DNA from: Lachnospiraceae bacterium
GTDB lineage: Bacteria; Bacillota; Clostridia; Lachnospirales; Lachnospiraceae
Direction of reading: 5' to 3'
DNA length: 14,836 nucleotides
Assembly: GCA_017477805.1 (NCBI GenBank)
Contig: JAFUUM010000068.1
Span: 1 to 14,836, forward strand
The number at the start of each line of letters is the position of its first letter. The first letter of the stretch is position 1. The notes under the pieces are model-generated. The model had not been told where the DNA came from. It saw nothing but the letters and a program-made list of their open reading frames with translations, and did no database searches. Shown one piece after another: positions 6,734 through 13,780 of this stretch. A program made the position numbers and the translations under genes.

Positions 6734-7477
6734 ATGAATTCAAACTTTATCCCCTCTCCCATCATCCATATTAAGGACGCGGTAACAGACCTTGTGTTTC
6801 CCAGGCATTGTCCCTTCTGCGACGGCTATGCGGAATTCGGACAGCTCCTGTGTGAGGATTGCAGGGCCCGGGAGAAAGAACTGCTGATCAAAGAACCCTG
6901 GTGCATGAAATGCGGCAAACCCATCCGGGAAGAAAAGGAAGAATACTGCCTTGCCTGCAGGACAAAAAAGCATCTGTTCACCAGGGGAAGATCCCTTTAT
7001 GAATACAAGGGATTTGCTCCATCCATCTACCGTTTCAAGTACGAAGACAGACGGGAATATGCAGAGTATTACGGGAAAGAGATCGCCCGCTTTCTCGGTC
7101 CGGAGATACGGGCCTGGAAACCGGATGTGCTGATCCCGGTACCCCTTCATGAACGGAAAATGCGGGACCGTGGATTTAATCAGGCCCAGCTCCTTGCGGA
7201 GAGCATGGGAAAAGCTCTGAACATCCCTGTTTCCGCGAATGCGTTGCAGCGGATTTCCGATACTCTTCCACAGAAATATCTGGATCCCGGACAGAGGCAC
7301 AAAAATTTACAAAATGCTTTCAAAATGGGCATAAGTAGTGTAAAATCAAAGAAAGCCGTATTGGTTGACGACGTATATACCACAGGCAGTACTATTGATG
7401 CCTGTGCGGATGTCTTATTAAGATCCGGGGCGGCAAACGTGTATTTTATTACCCTGGCCACAGGGAAGGGTATTTAA
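6734..7477 (+). CDS. comFC: ComF family phosphoribosyltransferase-like protein (ComFC)
   Basis: This 247-residue protein has a full ComFC length. The ATG at 6734 has a weak tgagg upstream. The N-terminus carries two zinc-binding knuckle pairs: C26, C29, C40, C43 and C57, C60, C72, C75. The C-terminal half is a type I phosphoribosyltransferase domain with RDRGFNQAQLLA (144-155) and the PRPP-loop signature VLVDDVYTTGST (209-220). ComFC is needed for DNA uptake in competent Gram-positive bacteria and acts on the cytoplasmic side with the ComFA helicase. ComFA is not seen here; recD2 takes its upstream place. The yvyF-like gene starts 14 nt downstream, the order known from the B. subtilis comFC-yvyF region. 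ComF proteins also occur in organisms not known to be competent, so natural transformation cannot be concluded. Confidence 0.93.
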   Translation: MNSNFIPSPIIHIKDAVTDLVFPRHCPFCDGYAEFGQLLCEDCRAREKELLIKEPWCMKCGKPIREEKEEYCLACRTKKHLFTRGRSLYEYKGFAPSIYRFKYEDRREYAEYYGKEIARFLGPEIRAWKPDVLIPVPLHERKMRDRGFNQAQLLAESMGKALNIPVSANALQRISDTLPQKYLDPGQRHKNLQNAFKMGISSVKSKKAVLVDDVYTTGSTIDACADVLLRSGAANVYFITLATGKGI

Positions 7478-7491
7478 AGGAGGGTTTTTTC

Positions 7492-7899
7492 ATGGAAGTT
7501 GTAGCTTGTAGCAGATGCAGAAGATTGTTCAACTATATCAGCGGTCCCAAGACCTGCCCGAACTGCCTGGAAGCACAGGAAGAAGAGTTCCAGAAGGTAA
7601 AGAAGTACATTCAGGAAAACAAGGGTTCCACCATTGGTCAGGTTGCTGAGGAATGTGATGTTTCCGAAAAGCAGATCCGTGAATGGGTTCGTCAGGAACG
7701 TCTTGAATTTGCGGAAGGATCCAACATCGGTGTGAACTGTGAGAAGTGCGGACAGATGATCCGCTCCGGCCGTTTCTGCGATAAGTGTAAGGCAGCCATG
7801 ACCAACAGCCTCAATGAAGTGCTGGAGTCCGGGAAACCTAAGGTTGAGCCGAAAAAGAAAGATCCCAAGGACAGCCCGAAGATGCGTTTCCTTAGCTGA
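7492..7899 (+). CDS. yvyF: YvyF-like flagellar operon zinc-ribbon protein
   Basis: This 135-residue protein has a very strong Shine-Dalgarno, aaaggaggg (7476-7484), which overlaps the comFC stop. The N-terminus has C6/C9 and C22/C25 pairs (ACSRCRRLFNYI, CPNC). The middle has a helix-turn-helix-like segment resembling a MerR N-terminus (IGQVAEECDVSEKQIREWVR). A second ribbon follows (CEKCGQMIRSGRFCDKC), and the tail is charged (KPKVEPKKKDPKDSPK). This arrangement matches the YvyF / TIGR03826 family, usually encoded between comFC and flgM in Firmicutes and thought to help control flagellar synthesis. Its biochemical role is not well established. Here flgM does not follow; a terminator-like hairpin and unrelated membrane genes come next, so the flagellar link rests on family membership. 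Confidence 0.85.
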   Translation: MEVVACSRCRRLFNYISGPKTCPNCLEAQEEEFQKVKKYIQENKGSTIGQVAEECDVSEKQIREWVRQERLEFAEGSNIGVNCEKCGQMIRSGRFCDKCKAAMTNSLNEVLESGKPKVEPKKKDPKDSPKMRFLS

Positions 7900-7925
7900 T
7901 AAATGTGATCGAATTCCCAAACTGG

Positions 7926-7958
7926 ACCTGCCGGATACCCGGCAGGTTCGTATGTTGT
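7926..7958 (+). terminator. Probable intrinsic terminator after yvyF
   Basis: A perfect 9-bp stem, acctgccgg (7926-7934) with ccggcaggt (7939-7947), has a 4-base loop (atac). It is followed by the T-rich but broken tract tcgtatgttgtctt rather than a clean U-run. An outer cccaa (7916-7920) can pair with ttggg (7960-7964). It lies in the 91-nt gap between yvyF and the next operon and most likely ends the recD2-comFC-yvyF transcript, perhaps incompletely. I see no convincing promoter in the remaining 30-40 nt before 7991. Confidence 0.6.
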
Positions 7959-7990
7959 CTTGGGTATAAGGATTTTCGAGGTTTTTTAGC

Positions 7991-8383
7991 ATGTTAAATG
8001 AAAAGAGGATCATTCTCATGACCCGTCTCCAGGCTTATGAAGACGGACCGGGAAAGGGGAATGAAAAGATCGCGGATTATTTCCGCAGTGATTACATCGG
8101 GCATCACATCCTCATCTCCGTCATCAACATGACCGTGAGTTTCCTGATGTTGGCGGGATGTTACCTGCTGTATCACTTTGAGGATGTGATGAAAGATATG
8201 TATCAGGTGGACCTTGTTGCCATCGGAAAAAGAGTGGCCATGGGATATCTGATCTCGGTAGTGGTATATTCCGTACTGACGTACATCGTGTATGCCGTTC
8301 GCTACGTAAAGGCTAAACGGAGCCTGAAAACTTACTATGGCAAGCTGAAAAAATGCGGCGCCATGTACGCGGAGGAAGAATGA
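7991..8383 (+). CDS. Small two-TM membrane protein upstream of cdaA, unknown function
   Basis: This 130-residue protein is not a family I recognise. The ATG at 7991 has cgagg (7977-7981) about nine nt upstream. A hydrophilic N-terminus (1-38) leads into a first membrane segment (about 39-61, HILISVINMTVSFLMLAGCY) and a second (about 80-104, ending YIVYAVRY). Between them is a short acidic loop (EDVMKDMYQVD). The tail is basic and then acidic (VKAKRSLKTYYGKLKKCG, ending AEEE). With two TM helices both ends are on the same side, probably cytoplasmic given the basic residues after TM2. Its stop overlaps the next start as ATGA, so the two proteins are made in a coupled way. Their position just before cdaA suggests an envelope or c-di-AMP role, which is inference only. 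Confidence 0.8.
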   Translation: MLNEKRIILMTRLQAYEDGPGKGNEKIADYFRSDYIGHHILISVINMTVSFLMLAGCYLLYHFEDVMKDMYQVDLVAIGKRVAMGYLISVVVYSVLTYIVYAVRYVKAKRSLKTYYGKLKKCGAMYAEEE

Positions 8384-9345
8384 CAGATTTACTTTTGATA
8401 AAAGAAAAGATCAAGCAGTTTTTGGGGAAATACGAGATCTATTTAAAACCCCTCGGAAAGTTCCTGCTTGCATTTATCTCGATCTCAATGATCAATTCCG
8501 CACTGGGTTACATGGAGCGGATCACAGCCCTGCCCGTTGTTCTTGTGGTGGCACTGATGTGTTCCTTTATGCCCAATAACTTTACCCTGTTTGCGGCAGG
8601 GCTCTTTACCGTGCTCCACATCTATTTCCTTTCTCTGGAGTGCGCGCTTGTGGTGGGCGTTGTGTTTGTCCTCATGGGACTTCTGTACCTGCGGTTTTCT
8701 CCCAAGTCTTCCCTGGTACTGCTGATCCTGCCCATTTGTTTTGTGCTGAAGATCCCTTACGTGGTACCCATCTGCGTAGGCCTTTTATATGCTCCCGTAT
8801 CCGCTTTTGCAGTGGCGTGCGGATCCGTGGTTTACTGCGTGATCTCCTATGTGTCCAAGAAAGCAACGGAATTGGGCATGCTGGAGTCCGAGGAACTGAC
8901 CAGCCGCTTCCGCTATGTGGTGGACGGTCTCATCGGAAACCGTGTGATGATCCTGTACATGGTGGCCTTTTCTATCACGGTGATCCTGGTATATGTCATC
9001 AGACGGCTCTCCATCAATTACGCGTGGACCATTGCCATCGGCGCAGGCGCCGTGGTACAGATGATCACCCTCCTCATCGGAGACATGATCCTGGATACCG
9101 GCATTTCCATCGTGGGCATTTTCCTTGGAAACATCCTGGCGGCGGCCATCGCCATCGTGGTGCAGTTCTTCTTCTTCCACCTGGACTACAACCGTGCGGA
9201 ACAGGTGCAGTTTGAAGACAACGAATATTACTATTACGTGAAGGCGATTCCGAAGATCACCGTATCCAAGACCTCCAAAAGCGTAAAGAAGATCAATTCT
9301 CAAAGCGAAAAGAAAGTAAGACAGGTAAATGGAACTGATTCATGA
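8380..9345 (+). CDS. Polytopic membrane protein upstream of cdaA, unknown function
   Basis: The start is set at ATG 8380, which overlaps the previous stop (ATGA) and has ggagga at 8371-8376. An in-frame ATG at 8353 would add nine unconvincing residues from within the upstream gene. The 321-residue product has about eight or nine hydrophobic segments (roughly 26-42, 52-88, 89-104, 111-156, 187-206, 214-234, 243-266). It then has a soluble C-terminal tail: an acidic and aromatic stretch (QFEDNEYYYYVKAIPK, 277-292) and a Ser/Lys-rich end (SKTSKSVKKINSQSEKK). No transporter signature, ATP-binding or catalytic motif is visible. It overlaps cdaA by 17 nt, so translation of the two is linked. It may be a permease-like or scaffold protein partnering CdaA; nothing in the sequence proves this. 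Confidence 0.82.
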   Translation: MTDLLLIKEKIKQFLGKYEIYLKPLGKFLLAFISISMINSALGYMERITALPVVLVVALMCSFMPNNFTLFAAGLFTVLHIYFLSLECALVVGVVFVLMGLLYLRFSPKSSLVLLILPICFVLKIPYVVPICVGLLYAPVSAFAVACGSVVYCVISYVSKKATELGMLESEELTSRFRYVVDGLIGNRVMILYMVAFSITVILVYVIRRLSINYAWTIAIGAGAVVQMITLLIGDMILDTGISIVGIFLGNILAAAIAIVVQFFFFHLDYNRAEQVQFEDNEYYYYVKAIPKITVSKTSKSVKKINSQSEKKVRQVNGTDS

Positions 9346-10174
9346 ATTTCTGGAAAATCTGCATATTCCCACGGTCAATGTCCTGGATGTCGTTGAGATC
9401 CTGATCATTGCCGTGCTGATGTATGTCGCCCTGGTGTGGGTCAAGGAAACACACGCCTGGGCTCTTTTCCGTGGAGTCATGGTCATCGCCATCTTCGTGG
9501 CCATCGCGGCCCTCCTGAACATGAACACCATCATCTGGATCGCAAGACAGCTCGTCAGCATCTTCCTGATGGTCATGGTCGTTGTACTGCAGCCGGAACT
9601 TCGTAAAGCCCTGGAGAGCCTGGGACAAAAGAACTTCTTCTCCCAGATCCTTCCCTTTGACTCAAGGAAACAGGAAGCCGGCTTTACGGACAGGACCATC
9701 GCAGAGATCGTAAAGGCCTGCGTGGAAATGGGCAAGGCCCGCACCGGCGCCCTCATCGTTATTGAAAACAAAGAGTCTCTGGCAGAGTACGAAAGGACCG
9801 GTATCGACGTGGACGGTGTCGTATCCTCCCAGCTGCTCATCAACATTTTTGAGAAAAACACCCCGCTTCATGACGGAGCCGTGGTGGTAAGAGGCGACCG
9901 CATCACATCCGCCACCTGTTACCTGCCCCTCTCCGATAACCGGACCATCAGTAAGGAACTCGGCACCAGACACAGAGCAGGCCTTGGTATCGCAGAGGCT
10001 ACGGACTCCATGACCGTTATCGTGTCCGAGGAGACCGGACGCATCAGTGTGGCCTTTATGGGACAGCTCTATCACGGACTGTCGGCCGACGAACTGAAGG
10101 AACAGCTTGGCAGACTTCAGGATAAAGCGGCAGAGGAGAAGAAGCGCTTCCTCTGGAGAGGAAGGTCCAAATGA
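9329..10174 (+). CDS. cdaA: Membrane diadenylate cyclase CdaA
   Basis: This 281-residue protein has a normal CdaA length (about 270-290). CdaA joins two ATP to make cyclic di-AMP, the second messenger that controls potassium and osmolyte uptake and cell-wall homeostasis in Firmicutes. Three N-terminal membrane helices (about 18-38, 45-62, 68-88) are followed by a short linker and the DAC domain. Both catalytic signatures are intact: DGA at 182-184 (PLHDGAVVV) and RHR at 214-216 (GTRHRAGLG), plus the VSEETGRISVA segment (232-242). Nothing is missing for activity. The ATG at 9329 lies inside the end of the upstream membrane gene (17-nt overlap), with only a weak cagg before it. Its stop overlaps the cdaR start as ATGA. 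In B. subtilis the partners are CdaR and GlmM; glmM is not in this window. Confidence 0.98.
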   Translation: MELIHEFLENLHIPTVNVLDVVEILIIAVLMYVALVWVKETHAWALFRGVMVIAIFVAIAALLNMNTIIWIARQLVSIFLMVMVVVLQPELRKALESLGQKNFFSQILPFDSRKQEAGFTDRTIAEIVKACVEMGKARTGALIVIENKESLAEYERTGIDVDGVVSSQLLINIFEKNTPLHDGAVVVRGDRITSATCYLPLSDNRTISKELGTRHRAGLGIAEATDSMTVIVSEETGRISVAFMGQLYHGLSADELKEQLGRLQDKAAEEKKRFLWRGRSK

Positions 10175-11511
10175 AGAATAAACTGACCAACAACATCGGC
10201 TTAAAGATCGGTTCCCTCCTTGCCGCCATTGTTATCTGGCTGGCAGTTGTGAACATCAACGATCCCAATACATCCGTTACCTTCTACAACGTACCCGTCA
10301 CCATCCAGAATGCGGATGCCATTACATCTCAGGGCAAGATCTATGAGATCGAGGACAATTCCGACGTGGTGAACCGTGTGACTCTCTACGGCCCCAGATC
10401 CGTACTGGAGAATGTGGAAAAATCCAACGTTGTGGCGGTTGCGGATATGAAGAACTTATCCAGCGTCAACACCGTGAGCATCGACTTTTCGACGACCACG
10501 AACTTTAACCAGATCACGGACATCCGTGCCAGCTCTGAGAACGTCAAGGTGACCATCGAGACAAGAAAGACCGTACAGCTCGTGCTGCGGACCCAGGTCA
10601 TCGGAGAAGCACCGGAAGGTTATGTGGTGGGCAGCGTGACTACGGACCAGAACCTTGTGCGCGTTATCGGACCCGAGAGCCTCATCAACCGGATCTCCAC
10701 CGCAGCCATCACCATCGATATGAACACCATGTCCGGTGTTACTACGGACATTACAACAAGTGCCACCGTCAGACTTTATGACGATGCGGGCGAGGAAGTT
10801 ACGGGCTCCACTCTGACCAAGAATCCGGAGAACGTTATCGCCACCGTGAACATCCTGCCTACCAAGGAAGTGCCCCTCAAGTTTGAGGTTTCCGGCACTC
10901 CCGCAAACGGCTATGCATTCAGCGGTACCGTGACCTCGGATCCCGAGGCTGTTACCGTATACGGCACCAAGGCAGCCATCGCGGCGCTCTCCTCCATCAC
11001 CATCCCGGCAGATGAACTGAACATCACCGGACAGAGAGAGAACCTGGTGACGAGGATCAACATCGCAGAGTACGTACCCGATACCGTGACCCTGGTTTCC
11101 GAAGACAGCGCAGAAGTCACCGTTACCGTGGACATTGAGCCTCTGGAAACAAAGGAGATCAAGATCGATCTGCACAGCATCGAGATCGATGACCTGCCGG
11201 AGAACATGACCTGCGAATTTGATATTTCAAACGGCGACGTTATCACCGTTACCTTAGTGGGTATCAAGAAGGATCTGGCGACATTAAATGCTACAAATAT
11301 CCTTACGGTCTTTAAGGTAAATGAGTGGATGGCTACCCAGGGTATCACCAAACTGCCTGAGGGCAATTACCCCGTCACTCTGGAATTCGACCTGCCGGAG
11401 GATGTGACCCTGCAGAGTCCCGTGAAGGTGACCATGTCAGCGGTCAATAACCCCGTAGACGAAGAAAACGAAGGGGAAGGAAACGAAGAACAAAACAACC
11501 AAGGCAACTAA
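10171..11511 (+). CDS. cdaR: YbbR-domain regulator of diadenylate cyclase, CdaR
   Basis: This 446-residue protein has one N-terminal membrane helix (about 10-28, IGSLLAAIVIWLAVVNINDP) and an extracytoplasmic remainder. Four YbbR-like beta domains can be placed at about 35-130, 135-228, 232-322 and 327-424. The recurring pattern is a beta strand followed by V-x-V-x-G-P or T (VTLYGPRSVL, VRVIGPESLI, VTVYGTKAAI, VTLVGIKKDL). The C-terminus is a short acidic, Asn/Gln-rich tail (residues about 428-446). CdaR proteins bind CdaA through the membrane helix and modulate c-di-AMP synthesis in response to envelope conditions. The ATG overlaps the cdaA stop (ATGA), the usual tight cdaA-cdaR pairing. The next gene, HPr, begins 36 nt later. 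Confidence 0.94.
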   Translation: MKNKLTNNIGLKIGSLLAAIVIWLAVVNINDPNTSVTFYNVPVTIQNADAITSQGKIYEIEDNSDVVNRVTLYGPRSVLENVEKSNVVAVADMKNLSSVNTVSIDFSTTTNFNQITDIRASSENVKVTIETRKTVQLVLRTQVIGEAPEGYVVGSVTTDQNLVRVIGPESLINRISTAAITIDMNTMSGVTTDITTSATVRLYDDAGEEVTGSTLTKNPENVIATVNILPTKEVPLKFEVSGTPANGYAFSGTVTSDPEAVTVYGTKAAIAALSSITIPADELNITGQRENLVTRINIAEYVPDTVTLVSEDSAEVTVTVDIEPLETKEIKIDLHSIEIDDLPENMTCEFDISNGDVITVTLVGIKKDLATLNATNILTVFKVNEWMATQGITKLPEGNYPVTLEFDLPEDVTLQSPVKVTMSAVNNPVDEENEGEGNEEQNNQGN

Positions 11512-11547
11512 GCAGTAAGCACGCGGTTGCATGAGGAAACAAAAACT

Positions 11548-11811
11548 ATGGTAAGTCAGAAGATAGTCATCAAAAACCCCACGGGCCTGCATCTGCGGCC
11601 TGCCGGGAATTTGTGTAAGGAAGCGATGAAGTTCAAGAGCCACATCGACTTTACTTACGGTGATAATACAGCCAATGCCAAGAGCGTTTTGAGCGTCCTT
11701 GGCGCCAGCGTCAAATGCGGGGATGAGATCGAGATCCACTGTGAAGGCGAAGACGAGCAGGAAGCGCTGGATGCATTGATCGGGATGATCGACGCAGGGC
11801 TTGGAGAATGA
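11548..11811 (+). CDS. ptsH: HPr family phosphocarrier protein
   Basis: The start is set at ATG 11548 (tgagg at 11532-11536), giving 87 residues, the usual HPr length. An in-frame TTG at 11527 would add seven residues not typical of the family. The catalytic loop is intact: TGLHLRPA with H15, the residue phosphorylated by PTS enzyme I. The regulatory serine is also present: NAKSVLSVLG with S46, the HPr kinase site used for CcpA-linked catabolite control in Firmicutes. A Crh-type protein would lack H15, so this is a full HPr or a close paralogue. The position between cdaR and an acyltransferase is not the classic ptsH-ptsI arrangement, and no enzyme I gene is seen. It may be the main HPr encoded apart from ptsI, or a second copy. 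Confidence 0.92.
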   Translation: MVSQKIVIKNPTGLHLRPAGNLCKEAMKFKSHIDFTYGDNTANAKSVLSVLGASVKCGDEIEIHCEGEDEQEALDALIGMIDAGLGE

Positions 11812-11812
11812 T

Positions 11813-12886
11813 ATGAAGTCATTTCATGACAGCCGTTTTACGGGCATACAAGTGCTGCGCGGCATCGCGATCTTATGCATCGTATTCAGGCATGTACGGT
11901 TTATAGGCAGGGGTGAATTCGGTGTAGATATCTTTTTCTGCATCAGCGGCTTTGCCATGATGCTAAGTACCCACAGGGGCGCGGAGCATTATTGGAAAAA
12001 GAGGCTGATCCGAATTTTGCCCCTGTATTCTGTTATGACCCTGGGAACGTTCCTGCTCCTTGTACTGTTTCCGGGTATGTTTGAAAGCACTACAGCGAGA
12101 GTGGATCAACTGCTCCTCAGCCTGTTCTACATCCCCTTTGATATTGGCGGGGGAGTTATCGCACCCATCCTGCGGGTGGGCTGGACCATCAACATGGTGA
12201 TGTACTTTTACCTGATGTTCTTTATCGCGTTGAAGATCAGCAAAAAGTACAGAGGGTATATCGCTTCGGCGCTGATCATCCTTATGGTGGCCATTGAATT
12301 CATCCATCCCTCCAAGTACGCCGCCGTCAAACTTTACGGTGGACCAGTGGCCCTGAATTTCGTATTCGGCATGGCACTGTATCCGGTACTGCAGAGAGTC
12401 TTTGCATGGCTGGAGGGGGAAAACGCCGGAGACCGGGCGGGGATGAACGCAGAAACAAGAAAGCGCAGAAAGGGTATCGCAGCATGGATCTCTCTGGCAG
12501 TATCCATCGCGATGCTGGTGATCCTCTTTATCCCCGAGGATGCCCTGCAGATGCTGGTGCTCTCCTATCGGGTACCGCTTCGGGAGATCCCCGCAGCCAT
12601 CCTGGTGATCGGTTTCTTTATCATGGGACAGGTTTGGAAGATGCCAAGGCCGCTGATCTTATTGGGAGATATCAGTTATTCCCTGTGCCTGGTGCATTAT
12701 TACCCGATCCTGTTTTTGGACCGGAAGATATTTGATTTTGAGAAGTTTACCCCCGTTTCGCTCCTTGGAGTGATGGTGGGGATCATGTTGGTCATCGCTC
12801 TTTCTTATGTGAGTTACCATGTGGTGGAGAAGAACCCGCTGCTGATGAAACTTTCGGGCGGGACAAAAAAGGGGAAGGAAGGATAA
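11813..12886 (+). CDS. Membrane acyltransferase, OafA/YrhL (acyltransferase 3) family
   Basis: The start is ATG 11813, one nt after the HPr stop, with ggag at 11803-11806 (six-nt spacing). An earlier in-frame TTG at 11801 overlaps that binding site. The 357-residue product has about ten hydrophobic segments. It carries the family signatures: LRGIAILCIVFRH (15-27, R16 and H27), EFGVDIFFCISGFAM, the basic YWKKRLIRILPLY after the next segment, and SYSLCLVHYYPILF near the C-terminus. A hydrophilic charged loop (about residues 204-223) interrupts the membrane part. The family moves acetyl or other acyl groups onto extracellular polysaccharide or lipid-linked sugars. With rfbD and a GT-C-like gene downstream, it most likely decorates a surface glycan. 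The acyl group and acceptor cannot be determined. Confidence 0.9.
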   Translation: MKSFHDSRFTGIQVLRGIAILCIVFRHVRFIGRGEFGVDIFFCISGFAMMLSTHRGAEHYWKKRLIRILPLYSVMTLGTFLLLVLFPGMFESTTARVDQLLLSLFYIPFDIGGGVIAPILRVGWTINMVMYFYLMFFIALKISKKYRGYIASALIILMVAIEFIHPSKYAAVKLYGGPVALNFVFGMALYPVLQRVFAWLEGENAGDRAGMNAETRKRRKGIAAWISLAVSIAMLVILFIPEDALQMLVLSYRVPLREIPAAILVIGFFIMGQVWKMPRPLILLGDISYSLCLVHYYPILFLDRKIFDFEKFTPVSLLGVMVGIMLVIALSYVSYHVVEKNPLLMKLSGGTKKGKEG

Positions 12887-12891
12887 GAAAA

Positions 12892-13770
12892 ATGAAGAAG
12901 ATCATTGTGACCGGATGTAACGGACAGCTTGGACGTGCCATCGGACAACTCTATGCAGATAAAACGGAATATGAACTGGTTAACACCGATGTGTGCGACG
13001 GCGAGGGCATTACCAAACTGGATATCACCAACGTGGATCAGGTCCTTTCCTTTGCACGGGAAGTAAAGCCTTATGCCATCTTCAACTGCGCAGCATTTAC
13101 CAATGTGGATGGCTGCGAGACAAACGAAGAAGCGGCCTGCCGGATCAACGCCATCGGCCCCCGGAATTTAAGTATCGCCGCTACGGAGACAGGAGCAAAA
13201 CTCATCCACATCTCTACGGACTATGTCTTCCCCGGCACCAGTGAAAGACCCCTTACGGAATTCGACCAGCCCGCACCCATCAGTGCTTACGGTCGGACCA
13301 AATATGCGGGAGAGCAGATGGTACAGCAGTTTGCGGACCGCTTCTTTATCCTCCGTACCGCCTGGCTTTACGGTGATGGAAAGAACTTCGTAAAGACCAT
13401 GCTGGGACTCTCCGAAAAGATGGACACCTTAAATGTGGTCTGCGATCAGTTCGGTAATCCCACGGCTGCAACGGAACTGGCTAAGGCCATGGCCTTCCTT
13501 GCGGATACGGATAACTACGGTATCTTCCATGCCACCTGCGAAGGCAGCTGCTCCTGGGCAGATTTCACCGACGAGATCATGCGTCTTGCGGGCAAAAACG
13601 TGACCGTGAACCATATCACCAGCAAACAGTACAAGGAGATGTTCCCTCAGTCTGCAGACAGACCTCATTACTCCATGCTGGATAATTACATGTTCCGTCT
13701 GACCTCCGATTTCCGCTTTGCGGACTGGCACGATGCCATCGCTTCATACATGAAGGAACTGAACAAATAA
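12892..13770 (+). CDS. rfbD: dTDP-4-dehydrorhamnose reductase RfbD
   Basis: This 292-residue protein has a typical RfbD/RmlD length. The Rossmann NAD(P)-binding loop is TGCNGQLG (7-14). The short-chain dehydrogenase active site is complete: STDYVF (108-113) and YGRTK (133-137, the YxxxK pair). FNCAAFTNVD (64-73), TAWLYG (156-161) and DQFGNPT (185-191) are also characteristic. The enzyme reduces dTDP-4-keto-L-rhamnose to dTDP-L-rhamnose, the last step of the pathway, in the cytoplasm. The other three rhamnose genes (rfbA, rfbB, rfbC) are not in the window. The gene begins five nt after the acyltransferase stop, with aagga in the overlap region as a likely binding site. It points to rhamnose in the organism's cell-wall polysaccharide or another surface glycan. 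Confidence 0.96.
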   Translation: MKKIIVTGCNGQLGRAIGQLYADKTEYELVNTDVCDGEGITKLDITNVDQVLSFAREVKPYAIFNCAAFTNVDGCETNEEAACRINAIGPRNLSIAATETGAKLIHISTDYVFPGTSERPLTEFDQPAPISAYGRTKYAGEQMVQQFADRFFILRTAWLYGDGKNFVKTMLGLSEKMDTLNVVCDQFGNPTAATELAKAMAFLADTDNYGIFHATCEGSCSWADFTDEIMRLAGKNVTVNHITSKQYKEMFPQSADRPHYSMLDNYMFRLTSDFRFADWHDAIASYMKELNK

Positions 13771-13780
13771 GAAGAAGTTT

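Noticed and set aside
7900..7990. Riboswitch, for example a c-di-AMP (ydaO) type, upstream of the cdaA operon
   Set aside because: The gap is only 91 nt and holds one simple hairpin. It is too short for a ydaO/yuaA-type aptamer and shows no multi-helix fold.
8353..8379. Nine-codon N-terminal extension of the polytopic membrane protein
   Set aside because: ATG 8380 has a strong ggagga and forms an ATGA overlap with the previous stop, a better start.
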